A DNA stretch of 45,805 nt, taken from Corinectria fuckeliana. Its lineage: Eukaryota > Ascomycota > Sordariomycetes > Hypocreales > Nectriaceae. The position numbers and the translations under genes were made by a program. Positions 1-10,762 of the stretch are shown here, in pieces. Positions within the stretch are counted from its first letter, which is position 1; each line of letters starts with the position of its first letter. Below the pieces are notes generated by a model. That model had not been told where the DNA came from and made no database searches. It saw only the letters and a list, made by a program, of their open reading frames with translations. The stretch spans positions 1 to 45,805 of the forward strand of contig WPDH01000351.1 in assembly GCA_019137255.1 (NCBI GenBank), read 5' to 3'.

Positions 1-240
1 TATTTATTATTTAGTCTCTTAGGTTATAATATCTTTCTTTCTTTCTTCTTTTTTTAATATCTTTATAAGTAGCTTCCCTTTAGGCTTTTTATTAGGCTTA
101 TATTAGCTTTAGGTCTTAAATATATACTAATATATATTCTTTCTAGGATTTATTAATATATTTATTTCCTAGCTGCTTATACTATAGCTTTATTATAGTC
201 TTATTATAATAGCTAACTTTATATAGCTAAGAATAATAAC

Positions 241-241
<1 letters not shown>

Positions 242-293
<52 letters not shown>

Positions 294-300
294 TAATAAA
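242..300. repeat. (TAA)n microsatellite
   Basis: About fifteen consecutive TAA/ATA units with only minor interruption near the end. It lies inside the LINE relic and is a simple sequence repeat with no coding role. Confidence 0.95.
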
Positions 301-3068
301 CCTAATATAATCTCTTAGCAGGAGAGATATAGTTATATATACTAATCTGTTTATATATAGATTTTAATAATAATAATAATAATAATACTAGCTATAAGAG
401 TAAGTTCTTTTACTATAAATCTACTATATATTTAGGCTAATCTTATATAAGCTAAGAGAAAGAGATAGGCTAAGACAGAGAGTATTACTACTTTAGAAGA
501 GAAGTCTACTACTCTAGAGGGAGTAATATAAGCTATCTTCTATTTTATATATATTATATAGATAGGTAAGAATAGTATAGTAGGTCTTTACTAAGACTAG
601 GTAAATATTATAGTAGGTAGCTATATAGCTTATACTTATATATATAAAATATATAAAGCCCTACTATTTACTACTATTATTACTACTTAAGCCTTAATAG
701 AGGCTCTCTAGTAAGAGAGGGGTACTAATAATATAAGTATAAGTTAGTTTTATAGTATATATATAAGCTAATAGTATATAAGAGGAGAAGCTTAAGAGGC
801 TTAAGAATACAGCCCTTTAGGCAAAAAGTTAGGCTTCTAAGTATATATATATTATACTTATAGTAGTAATTATAAGCCTAATATCTAACTAGTTTAATAT
901 ACTAGTTAGTAAGATTAACTATATTACTAAGATACTTAAGTATCTTAAATATATTATAGTCCTAGCTCTTACCTATCTAGAGAGTATTTCTATTCTTATA
1001 GTAGTTAGGTTATTAGCTCCTAAGGGAACTAGTAAGAAGAATAGTAATAGTAATAATAAGGCTAGTAAGACTAGTAATAATACTACTACTAGTAAAGATA
1101 TAAAGAAGAGTAATATAAATATATAAAGTTAGGTAGTAAGTAGTAAAAGTATAAGTTTAGGTTAGGTCTATAAGTTAGTATTATAGGCTTAGAGGATTTT
1201 AATAGGAGGTTAAAAGATTTAATTTAGGATTAGTAGCTATTATAATTAGGCTGGTTTTTTACCTTTTATAGTTTTTTCTAGGTATATTTTATACTTTTTA
1301 TAAGAAGAGTAAAAAGTACTTAGTATAGTAGTATACTATTTTTATTATAAGACTATAAACTTAATTATAGTTACTATAGATTTATAAGGCTAGTTTATAA
1401 TATAAGATAATATATTAGCTTAGAAACTACTAGGTAAGCAGTTAAGTAGTTTTATACTTAGATAGTTAGAGCTTAAACTTATATTAGTTTTATAGTAAGT
1501 TTATTAAGTATCTCTATTATTTAGTATACTTAAGGTAAAAGATAATAATATATTTAGGTGTTTTTTTACTAGTCTTATATAGGTACTATAGTAAAAGCAT
1601 ATTAGGTATATACCTCTAGAAGAGAAAGCTTCTAAGACTAATTTTTCCTATTTATAGCTATATAAGTATTAAGCTTTAATATTTATTAAGATCTTAGTAT
1701 AAGTATAATACTCTTTTATTATTAGTAAGAGGATAAGCTTTAGCTAGTTTAAGTTAATTAGTCTTTTAGTGTTTTCTTACTTTATCTTAAAGTTAGGTCT
1801 ACTATATAGTCTATTTAGAAAGAGTGTAAGCTTTTATTACTACTAATATTAGTTTACACTCTTTATAGGAGAGCTAGCTTTTAAGCTAATCTCTAACTTC
1901 TTACTATAGTTACTATTATAGTCCCTACTGCTACTTATAGTAAATCCACCTTAAAGCTATAGTAATAGCAGCCCTAATAAGCTAAGTAGTATTTTATCTC
2001 TTAGTATAGCTATAGAATTAGGCGGCTAGTTTATTAAGATAGATATTAAGAGGGGGGATAGCTAGCTTTATCTCTAGTAGGTAAGTAGATATAGCTTTAT
2101 AGGCTTTTACTACTATATATAAGTTCTAAGTCTATTCTAATATAAGTACTTATATAATACCTTAAGGCTTACCACTAGGGGCTATTAAGATATAATAAGC
2201 TCTTATACTATAGACTATAATAAAATAGATAACTTATATATAAATTAACCTTACTTCTTTAAGGCTAACCTCTTATATACTTATAGTAATTATAGTAAGA
2301 GCCTAGTATTAATACTTAAGTTTCCCTTTAAGATAGTCTATATATAGGCCTTATAGTAGTTTATAATAAAGGAAGAGTCTAAGAAACCTATAAGTTTAGG
2401 TAGGCTATACTATTAAGTCTCTAAGTTAGATCTATATTTAGTCTATTATATATTTACAGGTAAAGTAGAAGAGTTATATTTTATTTAGTTCTTAGGTTAT
2501 ACTATTTATTTAGGCCTAATTATTATATATTTTCTATATAGCCTTAAGCTAAGTTTAAATCTCTTTTATATTATAGCTAAATACTAGCAGGTTTATATTA
2601 TCTGTAAATCTAATAACTAATATCCTAAGAGTGTTATTAAGAGCTTTATAAAGGTTAAAAATAAAAAGGATAAATAGAATAGGTAATAAAAGAGATCCTT
2701 AAGAGACTCCTACTTTAACTTTAATTAAGTTAGAAGTTTAGCTATTAAATTAGAGCTATACTATTTATAATATAAGATAGCTAGTAAGCTATACTAGGAG
2801 CTATCTAGAGAATCCTTTTAGTTATAAGATAGTAATAAGTTATCTATAGTTAATACTATTAAAAGCTCTTATAAAGTTAAGCTAGAGGAGAGAGGTAAGA
2901 CTATATTAGGCTTATACTATACATACTATTTTAACAACTATAGCTAAAGCTAGCTCTATTAACTTTCTAAGCCTATTACCTATTTACCTTAAGAGTAGTA
3001 GCCTCTTCTCTTCTACTATAGTTATAATATACTTACTAATAACTATTTTAATAATCTTACTAATTATA

Positions 3069-3070
3069 NN
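3069..3070. other. Two-N assembly gap
   Basis: Two undetermined bases inside the left AT-rich block. The gap size is probably a placeholder, since comparison of the similar gap at 6,426 with its sister repeats shows missing sequence there. Confidence 0.9.
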
Positions 3071-6000
3071 TTTTAGTCTTATTAGCTTTTAGGATAATTA
3101 TAGTGATTATAGTGTGAAAACATATTAGAAAGTAACTAATAGTAAAGCTTATATTTACTATTTTAGTAATTATATAAATAAGCAGGTTACTATATACTTT
3201 AAAGAATCTTATAGGGATTTTATCCTTCTTTAGGGCTTTTTATAACTTAATTTAGTATAGAGCTTCTTAGACCTTTTTAAGGTCTATTATTAGGCATATA
3301 TAGCCTAACTTAGGTTTAAGTATTCTAAAGAGTAAGAAGAGAGGGAGGTTAAAGTTATCCGCTTAAGGTTTAGAAAAGAATTTCCTTACTAAGATCTTAG
3401 CTTTATCTGTATAAAGTGTTACTAGCTTAGGTTAGTCTTAGCAGATAAGAGGTAAAAGCTATAAAAGAGTTATAATAGTTCTACTATATAGTCTAGCCTA
3501 TCTTTTTATATTTTAGAATTATATTATATTATACTATAAAAGCTTAATTAGAAGTTTCCTCTAAAGGGTATACTATATATTCTATATATACTAATCTTAT
3601 ACTATATATACCTTAAAGTATATATACTAGTTTACTAGGTGGCTAGTTTATTAGGCTATATAGTATACTCACTTAAGTTTAAAAGTTACTTTAGCTATTT
3701 TACTATTTTACTAAGAGTTATAATAGAGTCTAGGTTTCTTTTACTTTAAGGTTATATATTTTATAATTATAGTAAGTTACTTAAGAAGCTATTTAACTTT
3801 TATATTTAGGGCCTCTAAGGTGGTTATTATACTACTAGATATATAATAGAGATAAACTACTACTTTATTAGCTGCTTTTTACTAGTAGGTTTTCTTCTAG
3901 TTAAATCTAAGGTCTAACTTAAGAGCTATCTCTTTATAGGTGTTTATAATATAAACATACTAAGAGATATAGTTAGACCCTTTTAGGTTATAGTTAGTTC
4001 TTATATAAGAGGTATTAATAGTTTTAGTAGCCTAGATAAGATCTAAAGTGCTATTTTAGTAGCTTTAAGCTAACCTAGTAACTATTCTATAAGAGGTAAG
4101 AAGACTAATATAAAATTATAATACCTCCTCTATAAGGTTATTACTATCTTAGTCTAAGCAGCTATAATAGTCTTAAAGCAGGTAGTAAAAGTTAAAATCA
4201 CTTATAAGAAGTATATAATTATTTAGAGTAGTACTAGTAAGAGCTTATAGTATAAGTAAGTCACTTTTACTATTTAGAGGATTATATAAGATAATAATTT
4301 AGTATTAGGTTTTTATAAAGGTAATACTAACCTAGTCTTCTTTTACTTATAATATTTATAACTTAGGCTTATACTATTTATTTATATAGACTATTATACA
4401 CTTACTATAGTAAATTATATAGTAGTTATAATATCCTAGGCAGGCTAAGACTCCTATCTTAAGGTTCTTATTAGGCTTAAAAAGTATAATTATATTATAT
4501 TCACTATAAGCCTATAGTATAATATAGGTTAAGATAGCTTAATAATTAGTATTCTAATATAATACTAGTATTAATTAGTAGTCTAAAAGGGAGATAATAA
4601 TAGTGATAAGACTAAGATAATTATTAAAAGAGGAGATAATATATAAGCAGCTTAGGCTTATATTAAGGCTAGGCTAGTAAATACTATATATAATCTGTTT
4701 ATTAAGCTAGAGAGCCTTTTAGGTTTTCTTAATAAGAACTAAATAAGCTAGGCTAATAGTAAGAGTAGTAAGAGTAAGAGCTTCTAAGTTAGAGGTTTAG
4801 TTACTATATATTCTTAAAAGCAGAGAGGTCTATCTAAGTATTCTTTCTTAGCCTAAGCCTAATATAAGGCTATAATAAGATAGTTACAGCTCTAGGCTAA
4901 GTATTTACCCTTATAGAGGATATAATTTAGGGGGATTTTTTTACATTTAGTTAGGTATTCTTCTCTGTTAGTATATATAGCATCTCTATAATATCCGCAG
5001 GTTAAGACTAATTTATAGTTCTAGGCTAGATATCTAAACTTAAAGTAGTTATAGTATTAGGTAGGTTAGAGCCTCTTATTAAAAAGCTTATAGTTATATA
5101 GTTATATATTAAGCAGTAGGCTATTATCATATAGGCAGTTAGCCTTTTTAATAGAGCTAATATATAAGATAAGATTTATCTTTACTCTAGGGCTAAATTA
5201 GCTAGTCTTTTACTTTTTAACTTAAAAGATCTTTAGTTAATTAGATCTATTAATTTCTTTAATAAGCTTATTAGTATTATTTAGGATAAATATAAGTTAG
5301 ATTCTTTTTACTATTATTATAAATATTAAGAGGGAGAGAGCTATATTATCACTAAAAGCTTTAATAACCTAATCTTTAGTATAAATAGCTTATATCTTAT
5401 CTGCTATATAAAATATAAGAATAATATTACTACTTAGTAGCTTTCTTACTATAATAACACTAGAGTTACTATAGGCCTAGTTTACTATCTTAATAATATC
5501 TTTTAGGGTTTAGCTATTAATATTAGAGGGTATATTTCTTATTTAGATTATAACTTTATATTTAATATAGCTTTAGGTTATTTACTTTATATTTTCCTAG
5601 TTTAAGAGTATTAGGTTTTATACTATAATTAATATATAAGAGGGTTAGCCTCTCTTACGATCTAAGGGCATAATAAGAGCTGTATTAATAACAAAAGTGA
5701 GGGCTATAGTAATATTTATAGTGATTTAGTCCTTAAGGGCTGTTTTATAGTTATATATTATATCCTCCTTATATAAGATATAAGCTTATATCTTACGTAT
5801 AGATATATAGGTTTAGATAATATGCTAAACTTATTTGAGAGATATAGTAGGGATAATTCTAGTAATAGCACTATATGCTTTATTTTTTAGGTTATCTGCT
5901 AGTATTCTACTTAGTTTTGCAGCGGGTTTATTATTTTTGCTTAGTATATACTAGCTAATTCCCGCGAGAGGGTTATATTAACTTTAGTTAAGTCTACACA

Positions 6001-6249
6001 CCTCTGAATTAATAGCTATTAGAAGCATATTAGTACTATCACTATAGTCCTAATATGCTATTATCCCTAAGGTAATATATATATAAGGATTTAGATTCTA
6101 GTATTAGAATATATTTTAGAGGCAGATTAGGGCTATAGTGAGTAGAAACTAGGTAAGTAAGAAAAATATTAAGGCTTGAATTTTTATATATAATTTAAGC
6201 TAAGTCTTATAAGAACTTATTATTATAAGTATATAATTATTTATTTATT

Positions 6250-6425
6250 TATTTATACTTAATTTAGCTTATAGTTATTTAGTTTTTCTTTTAAGTAACT
6301 TAAACTAATTTATAATAAAAGAGAAAAACTCTAATAGTAAGCTATAAGATAAAAAACCTTTTACTACTCTTACTTAAAAGAGAAGTAAGTTAAGCTTAGT
6401 ATATATATATAGTAATATAAGTTAT
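6250..6425 (+). repeat. R unit (about 180 nt), copy 1
   Basis: This unit carries the words TTTACTACTCTTACTTAAAA and TAAGTTAAGCTTAGTATATA. It recurs at about 8,975-9,165 (minus), 43,630-43,836 (minus), 43,842-43,922 (minus, partial) and 43,955-44,147 (plus). It forms the terminal inverted repeats of E1 and the inner arms of the right-hand palindrome. Confidence 0.75.
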
Positions 6426-6427
6426 NN
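6426..6427. other. Two-N assembly gap inside an R unit
   Basis: Sister copies of this repeat at about 8,945-8,985 (minus strand) and 44,110-44,150 contain roughly 28 additional bases at the same point. The two Ns therefore stand for a longer missing piece. Confidence 0.8.
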
Positions 6428-7330
6428 ATTATATACTTATAATAATAAGTTCTTATAAGACTTAGCTTAAATTATATATTAGAATTTAATTAGTCTTAAG
6501 TTAAGTTTAAGTTACTTATATTACTTATTCTTATCTTTTTAAGTATTATTCTTATTATTAATTAGTATTAGTATACTTTTTTTAACTTTTAATAGTATTT
6601 ACTCTCTTAATTAGTTAATTAGTTTAAATATTATAAAAGTTAAACTTAAACCTAAGTCTAGTCTAGTTTAAAACTACTTTAAAAGCTACTTAAGCTCTTT
6701 TTAAATAAAATAGTTTAATATTATAATTAATATTAGTATTAATATTATTATATCTTATAATAAGTATATTATATATTTATATTACTTACTTAAAATATTA
6801 AACTATATAAGTCTTTTTATATAAGTATTTCTTATTTATTTTTACTTTTTTTATACTATATAATATATATAAGATTATATTAAGTATAAGTTATTATAGT
6901 TATAATATACTAAAAAGATCTTACTAGTAAAAGTAAAATATATTATATTTTTTATATAATAAGCTTTATTATAATAATTATATTTAGCTTATTTCTAATA
7001 GTATTATATAATATATTTAAAATAAAAGTACTTAAAGTACTACTTAAGTTAAATCTCTCTTAAATAAAACTTAGTTTAATAAACTTTTATAGTTATAATT
7101 ATATTTTAGTTATAAAATTTATTTATATCTATTAGTTTAGTTAATAATATAACTAGTAACTAATAAGATTTAGTTATATAATAGCTTTATAATAGTTTTA
7201 TAATATATATTTTAATACTATTTACTTATTAGATATTTATTATAAGATTCTTAAGTAAGCCTCTTATATAACTAGTTAAGACTCTCTTAGTAATTATTAT
7301 AAACTATTTTAAAACTTAATATATACTTAT

Positions 7331-8928
7331 ACTAAAAATAATAAGAATCTAAGTATTATCTTTTAAAAAATTTATAATTAGTTTATAAAAGAGAATTATA
7401 ATATTTTTACTAGAGAGATAATATAAGACTATTATAAGTAAGAGATAATCTCTTAAGAGAGTATAATTAATAATTATTATAATATCTAATAATATATAAA
7501 ATATAATATTAAAAGTTATACTAAGTAACCTAATAATAATCTTCTTATTAAAATAAAAAAAGATTATTTTTAATAGTAATACTATTAGAAATAAAAGTAT
7601 TCTCTTATTATAAGTAATTTAAGTTTAAGTTAAGATTTTAATAAGTATTTTCTAAAAGGTAGTTAATATTACTTTTTTAATAATAGTTATAATTATTTTT
7701 ATAAGAAATAATAAGATTAAGATCTTACTATTTATATATTAAGTATAACTTATAGTAATATTAGTTAAAGTTACTATTATTTTCTAAACTAAAAGAAAAG
7801 TAGCTCTTAAGATAATTACTTTAAGTTTATATTTAGTCTTAATAATAAGATTTTTAAATTAATTATAAGTTATTTTTATATTAAGCTTAGCTTATAGTAA
7901 GAGTAGATTTTATAGTAAAAAAAATTTCTTAAGAGAAAAAAAGAGATAGTTTATAATCTTAATATTTTTTATTTTATTTAGCCTACTTATTATATATAAT
8001 ATAATAATAATATAAGAGTAGAAAAAAAGTAAAAAAGATTTATAAAGAAAGTTAGTTAAGTTAAAATAGATTTTAAGAGTATAACTAAGATATAATAAGA
8101 GTAACTATTAAATATTTATAAAAGATTATACTAAAAATAATAAGAATTTAAGTATTATTTTTTAAGAGATTTATAATTAGTTTATAAAAGAGGATTATAA
8201 TATTCTTACTAGAGAGATAGTATAAGACTATTATAAGTAAAAGATAATCTCTTAAAAAAGTATAGTTAATAATTATTATAGTATCTAATAGTATATAAGA
8301 TATAATATTAGAAGTTATACTAGGTGACCTAATAATAATCTTCTTACTAAGATAAGAGAGAATTACTTTTAATATTAGTATTATTAGAGATAAAAGTATC
8401 CTCTTATTATAAGTAACTTAAGCTTAGGTTAAGATCTTAATAAGTGTTTTCTAAAAAGTAGCTAATATTACTTTTTTAATAGTAGTTATAATTATTTTTA
8501 TAAGAGATAGTAAGATTAGAATTTTACTACTTATATATTAAGTATAACTTATAGTAATATTAGCTAGAGTTATTATTATTTTCTAAACTAAAAGAAAAGT
8601 AGCTTTTAAGATAATTATTTTAAGTTTATATTTAGTCTTAATAATAAGATTTTTAAATTAATTTTAGGTTATTTTTATACTAGGCTTAGCTTATAATAAG
8701 AGTAGGTTTTATAGTAAAAAAAATTTCTTAAGAGGAGAAAAAAGATAGTTTATAATCTTAATATTCTCTGTTTTACTTAGCTTATATATTATATATAATA
8801 TAATAATAATATAAGAGTAAAAAAAAGGTAAAAAAGGTTTATAAAGAAAGTTAGTTAAGTTAGAATAAATTTTAGAGGTATAACTAAGATATAATAAGAG
8901 TAACTATTAAATGTTTATAAAAGGTTAG
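7331..8928. repeat. 799-bp imperfect tandem duplication in element E1
   Basis: The sequence starting ACTAAAAATAATAAGAAT at 7,331 restarts at 8,130 and the following roughly 800 bp match with scattered transition-type differences. The inverted relative in the right block (about 41,855-42,650) has only one copy. The duplication is therefore specific to E1 or was lost or collapsed in the other copy. Confidence 0.8.
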
Positions 8929-8974
8929 AGGTTATTATTATTAGGTATATAATTATCTTTTCTTATAAAGTAAA

Positions 8975-9165
8975 CTTACTTATAACTTATATTACTATAT
9001 ATATATACTAAGCTTAACTTACTCCTCTCTTAGGTAAGAGTAGTAAAAGGTTTTTTATCTTATAGCTTATTATTAGGGTTTTTCCCTCTTATTATAAATT
9101 AGTCTAAGTTACTTAAAAAAAAAACTAAATAGCTATAAGCTAAATTAAGTATAAATAAATAAAAA
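8975..9165 (-). repeat. R unit, copy 2 (right terminal inverted repeat of E1)
   Basis: Reverse complement of 6,250-6,425 with scattered differences. Unlike copy 1 it is uninterrupted by Ns. Confidence 0.75.
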
Positions 9166-9171
9166 ATAAAA

Positions 9172-10240
9172 TAAGATAGTAAATTAGGCTTATAATAACT
9201 CTAGTATTATTATAATAAGAAAGCTACTAAGTGATAATACTATTCTTATATTTTATATAGTAAATAAGATATAAGCTATTTATATTAAAAATTAGGTTAT
9301 TAAAGCTTTTAGTAATAATATAGCTTTCTTTCTCTTAATATTTATAATAATAGTAAAAAAAATCTAACTTATATTTATCTTAAATAATACTAATAAGCTT
9401 ATTAAAGAAATTAATAAATCTAATTAACTAAAAATCCTTTAAGTTAAAAAGTAAAAGACTAGCTAACCTAGCTTTAGTATAAAAATAAATCTTATCTTAT
9501 ATATTAGTTTTATTAAAAAAGCTAACTACTTATATAATAATAGCTTACTACTTAATATATAACTATATAACTATAAGCCTTTTAATAAGAGGCTTTAGCT
9601 TACCTAATACTATAACTACTTTAAGTTTAAATACTTAGCTTAAAACTATAAATTAGCTTTAACTTATAAATATTATAAAGATACTATATATACTAATAGA
9701 GAAGAATACCTAACTAAATATAAAAAAATTCTTATAAATTATATTTTTTATAAGAGTAAATACTTAGCTTAAAGTTATAACTATCTTATTATAGTTTTAT
9801 ACTAGGCTTATACTAAGAAAGAATACTTAAATAAACCTTTTTACTTTTAAGAATATATAGTAACTAAACTTTTAACTTAAGAGCTTTTACTCTTACTACT
9901 CTTACTATTAGCCTAGCTTATATAGTTCTTATTAAGAAAACCTAAAAGGCTTTTTAGCTTAATAAATAAACTATATATAGTATTTACTAGCTTAGCCTTA
10001 ATATAAACCTAAGCTGCTTATATATTATCCCCTCTTTTAATAATTATCTTAGCCTTATTACTATTATTATCCCTCTTTTAGACTACTAATTAATACTAGT
10101 ATTATATTAAAATACTAATTATTAAGCTACTCTTACTTATATTATACTATAAGCTTATAGTAAATATAATATAATTATACTTTTTAAGCTAAATAAGAAC
10201 CTTAAGATAAGAGTCTTAGCTTACCTAAGAACTATAAATA
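9172..10240 (+). mobile_element. 5'-truncated LINE relic, copy B
   Basis: This plus-strand segment matches the minus strand of copy A starting from A position about 5,495, so roughly 680 nt of the 5' end are absent, as expected of 5'-truncated LINE insertions. Around 9,605-9,720 a degraded CCHC knuckle is legible, and around 10,170-10,200 the endonuclease-like stretch recurs. Similarity to copy A can be followed to about 10,240. Beyond this the sequence is AT-rich but I could not align it. Stops interrupt every frame. Confidence 0.6.
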
Positions 10241-10543
10241 GCTTATAATAAGACTTATAAGCTTACTAGTATATAATATAACCTTAAATATATACTTAAA
10301 ATATTAATTATAAGATTTTATAAAGCTTAATAGCTTTATACTTTATTTAACTGTTTTTAATAATATTAAGAGCTTTTTAAGATTTTTCTTAGTTTATTTA
10401 GGTATTATAAATCTAATATATATATTAGATTAATAATAGCTGCTTAATTACACGAGAAATCGCGATTCTAATATAAAAGGGTATAATATTATAAGTAGTC
10501 AAAGTGTGGTCCGTTTCTAGCCACGGTCCGTAAGTGGGGGGGC

Positions 10544-10551
10544 TGACTTAG
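10544..10551 (+). promoter_or_regulatory. Near-consensus CPC1/Gcn4-type site (TGACTTAG) upstream of AROM
   Basis: TGACTTAG differs at one position from the Gcn4/CPC-1 site TGACTCA. It lies about 215 bp upstream of the AROM start. Amino-acid biosynthesis genes of fungi are commonly under cross-pathway control, so the placement is sensible, but a single-base variant may be chance. Confidence 0.35.
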
Positions 10552-10680
10552 TACCTGTCGGCAGTTAGGTACTTATAAGGGCCGCGATCGGTGCCCCTCC
10601 AGTTTTTTTACTCACCGGCTCTTGGCCTTCGTGGACTTGAAGATCGATCCCTGTAGGACACACACCATCACGAGCCCACA

Positions 10681-10690
10681 ACTAAGTCAT
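10681..10690 (-). promoter_or_regulatory. Second near-consensus CPC1/Gcn4-type site (ATGACTTAGT), inverted
   Basis: On the minus strand this reads ATGACTTAGT, sharing TGACTTAGT with the site at 10,544 in opposite orientation. It is about 75 bp upstream of the AROM ATG and could lie in the leader rather than the promoter. Confidence 0.35.
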
Positions 10691-10762
10691 CGGGCAATTA
10701 GCACCAGCTAGTTGTTTGTGCCCTTCCGACGACAAGACTTTGTCATCTACGTGCGATTCAAC

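Larger units (their letters stand above)
1..6170 (-). mobile_element. RIP-degraded Tad-like non-LTR retrotransposon (LINE) relic, copy A
   Basis: Read on the minus strand from 6,170 downward, this is the same sequence that begins at 44,711 on the plus strand and the same that occurs from 9,172 on the plus strand, so three copies exist. The 6,170 boundary coincides with the 44,711 start, suggesting a real 5' end. Around 5,060-4,960 (minus strand) a degraded CCHC zinc knuckle can be read once C-to-T changes are allowed for, with spacing like C-x2-C-x4-H-x4-C. Further downstream, around 4,480-4,430, a degraded stretch resembles the FSEPNK segment seen in LINE apurinic-endonuclease domains. This order (gag-like ORF1, then endonuclease) fits the Tad clade of fungal LINEs. 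The 3' end lies beyond the window start. All frames are broken by stops. Reverse transcriptase motifs were not individually identified. Confidence 0.6.
6187..9165. mobile_element. Complex inverted-repeat transposon relic (element E1)
   Basis: The segment 6,250-6,425 recurs in reverse complement at about 8,975-9,165, giving long terminal inverted repeats of roughly 180 nt. A second, outer pair, 6,187-6,236 versus 6,428-6,477, is an inverted repeat of about 50 nt. The interior from 6,490 to 8,935 recurs in reverse complement in the right-hand block (41,855-43,500) and partly in direct orientation (44,198-44,710). The interior is RIP-degraded. No transposase motif could be read, so the superfamily is unknown. 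It abuts the 5' end of LINE copy A on the left and LINE copy B on the right. Confidence 0.6.
1..10450. repeat. Left AT-rich, RIP-degraded repeat block
   Basis: This stretch is overwhelmingly A/T with very frequent TA steps and almost no CG. No open reading frame of 60 codons or more lies in it, in contrast to the DNA from about 10,490 onward. Several segments match one another or the right-hand block on the same or opposite strand, so it is built of repeated elements. This is the expected footprint of RIP (C-to-T mutation of duplicated DNA) in Pezizomycotina; that mechanism is inferred from composition, not measured. The return to normal composition occurs at about 10,450-10,500. Confidence 0.85.

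Noticed and set aside
241..300. CRISPR-like or telomeric array
   Set aside because: It is a plain TAA microsatellite without spacers, and there are no TTAGGG repeats at either end of the window.
6187..9165. E1 as an LTR retrotransposon
   Set aside because: The terminal similarity is inverted, not direct, and the direct repeats inside are tandem to each other rather than terminal.
10712..10762. Upstream in-frame ATG for AROM, adding 17 residues
   Set aside because: The added residues MFVPFRRQDF... are unlike AROM N-termini, and the ATG at 10,763 has better context and gives a typical start.
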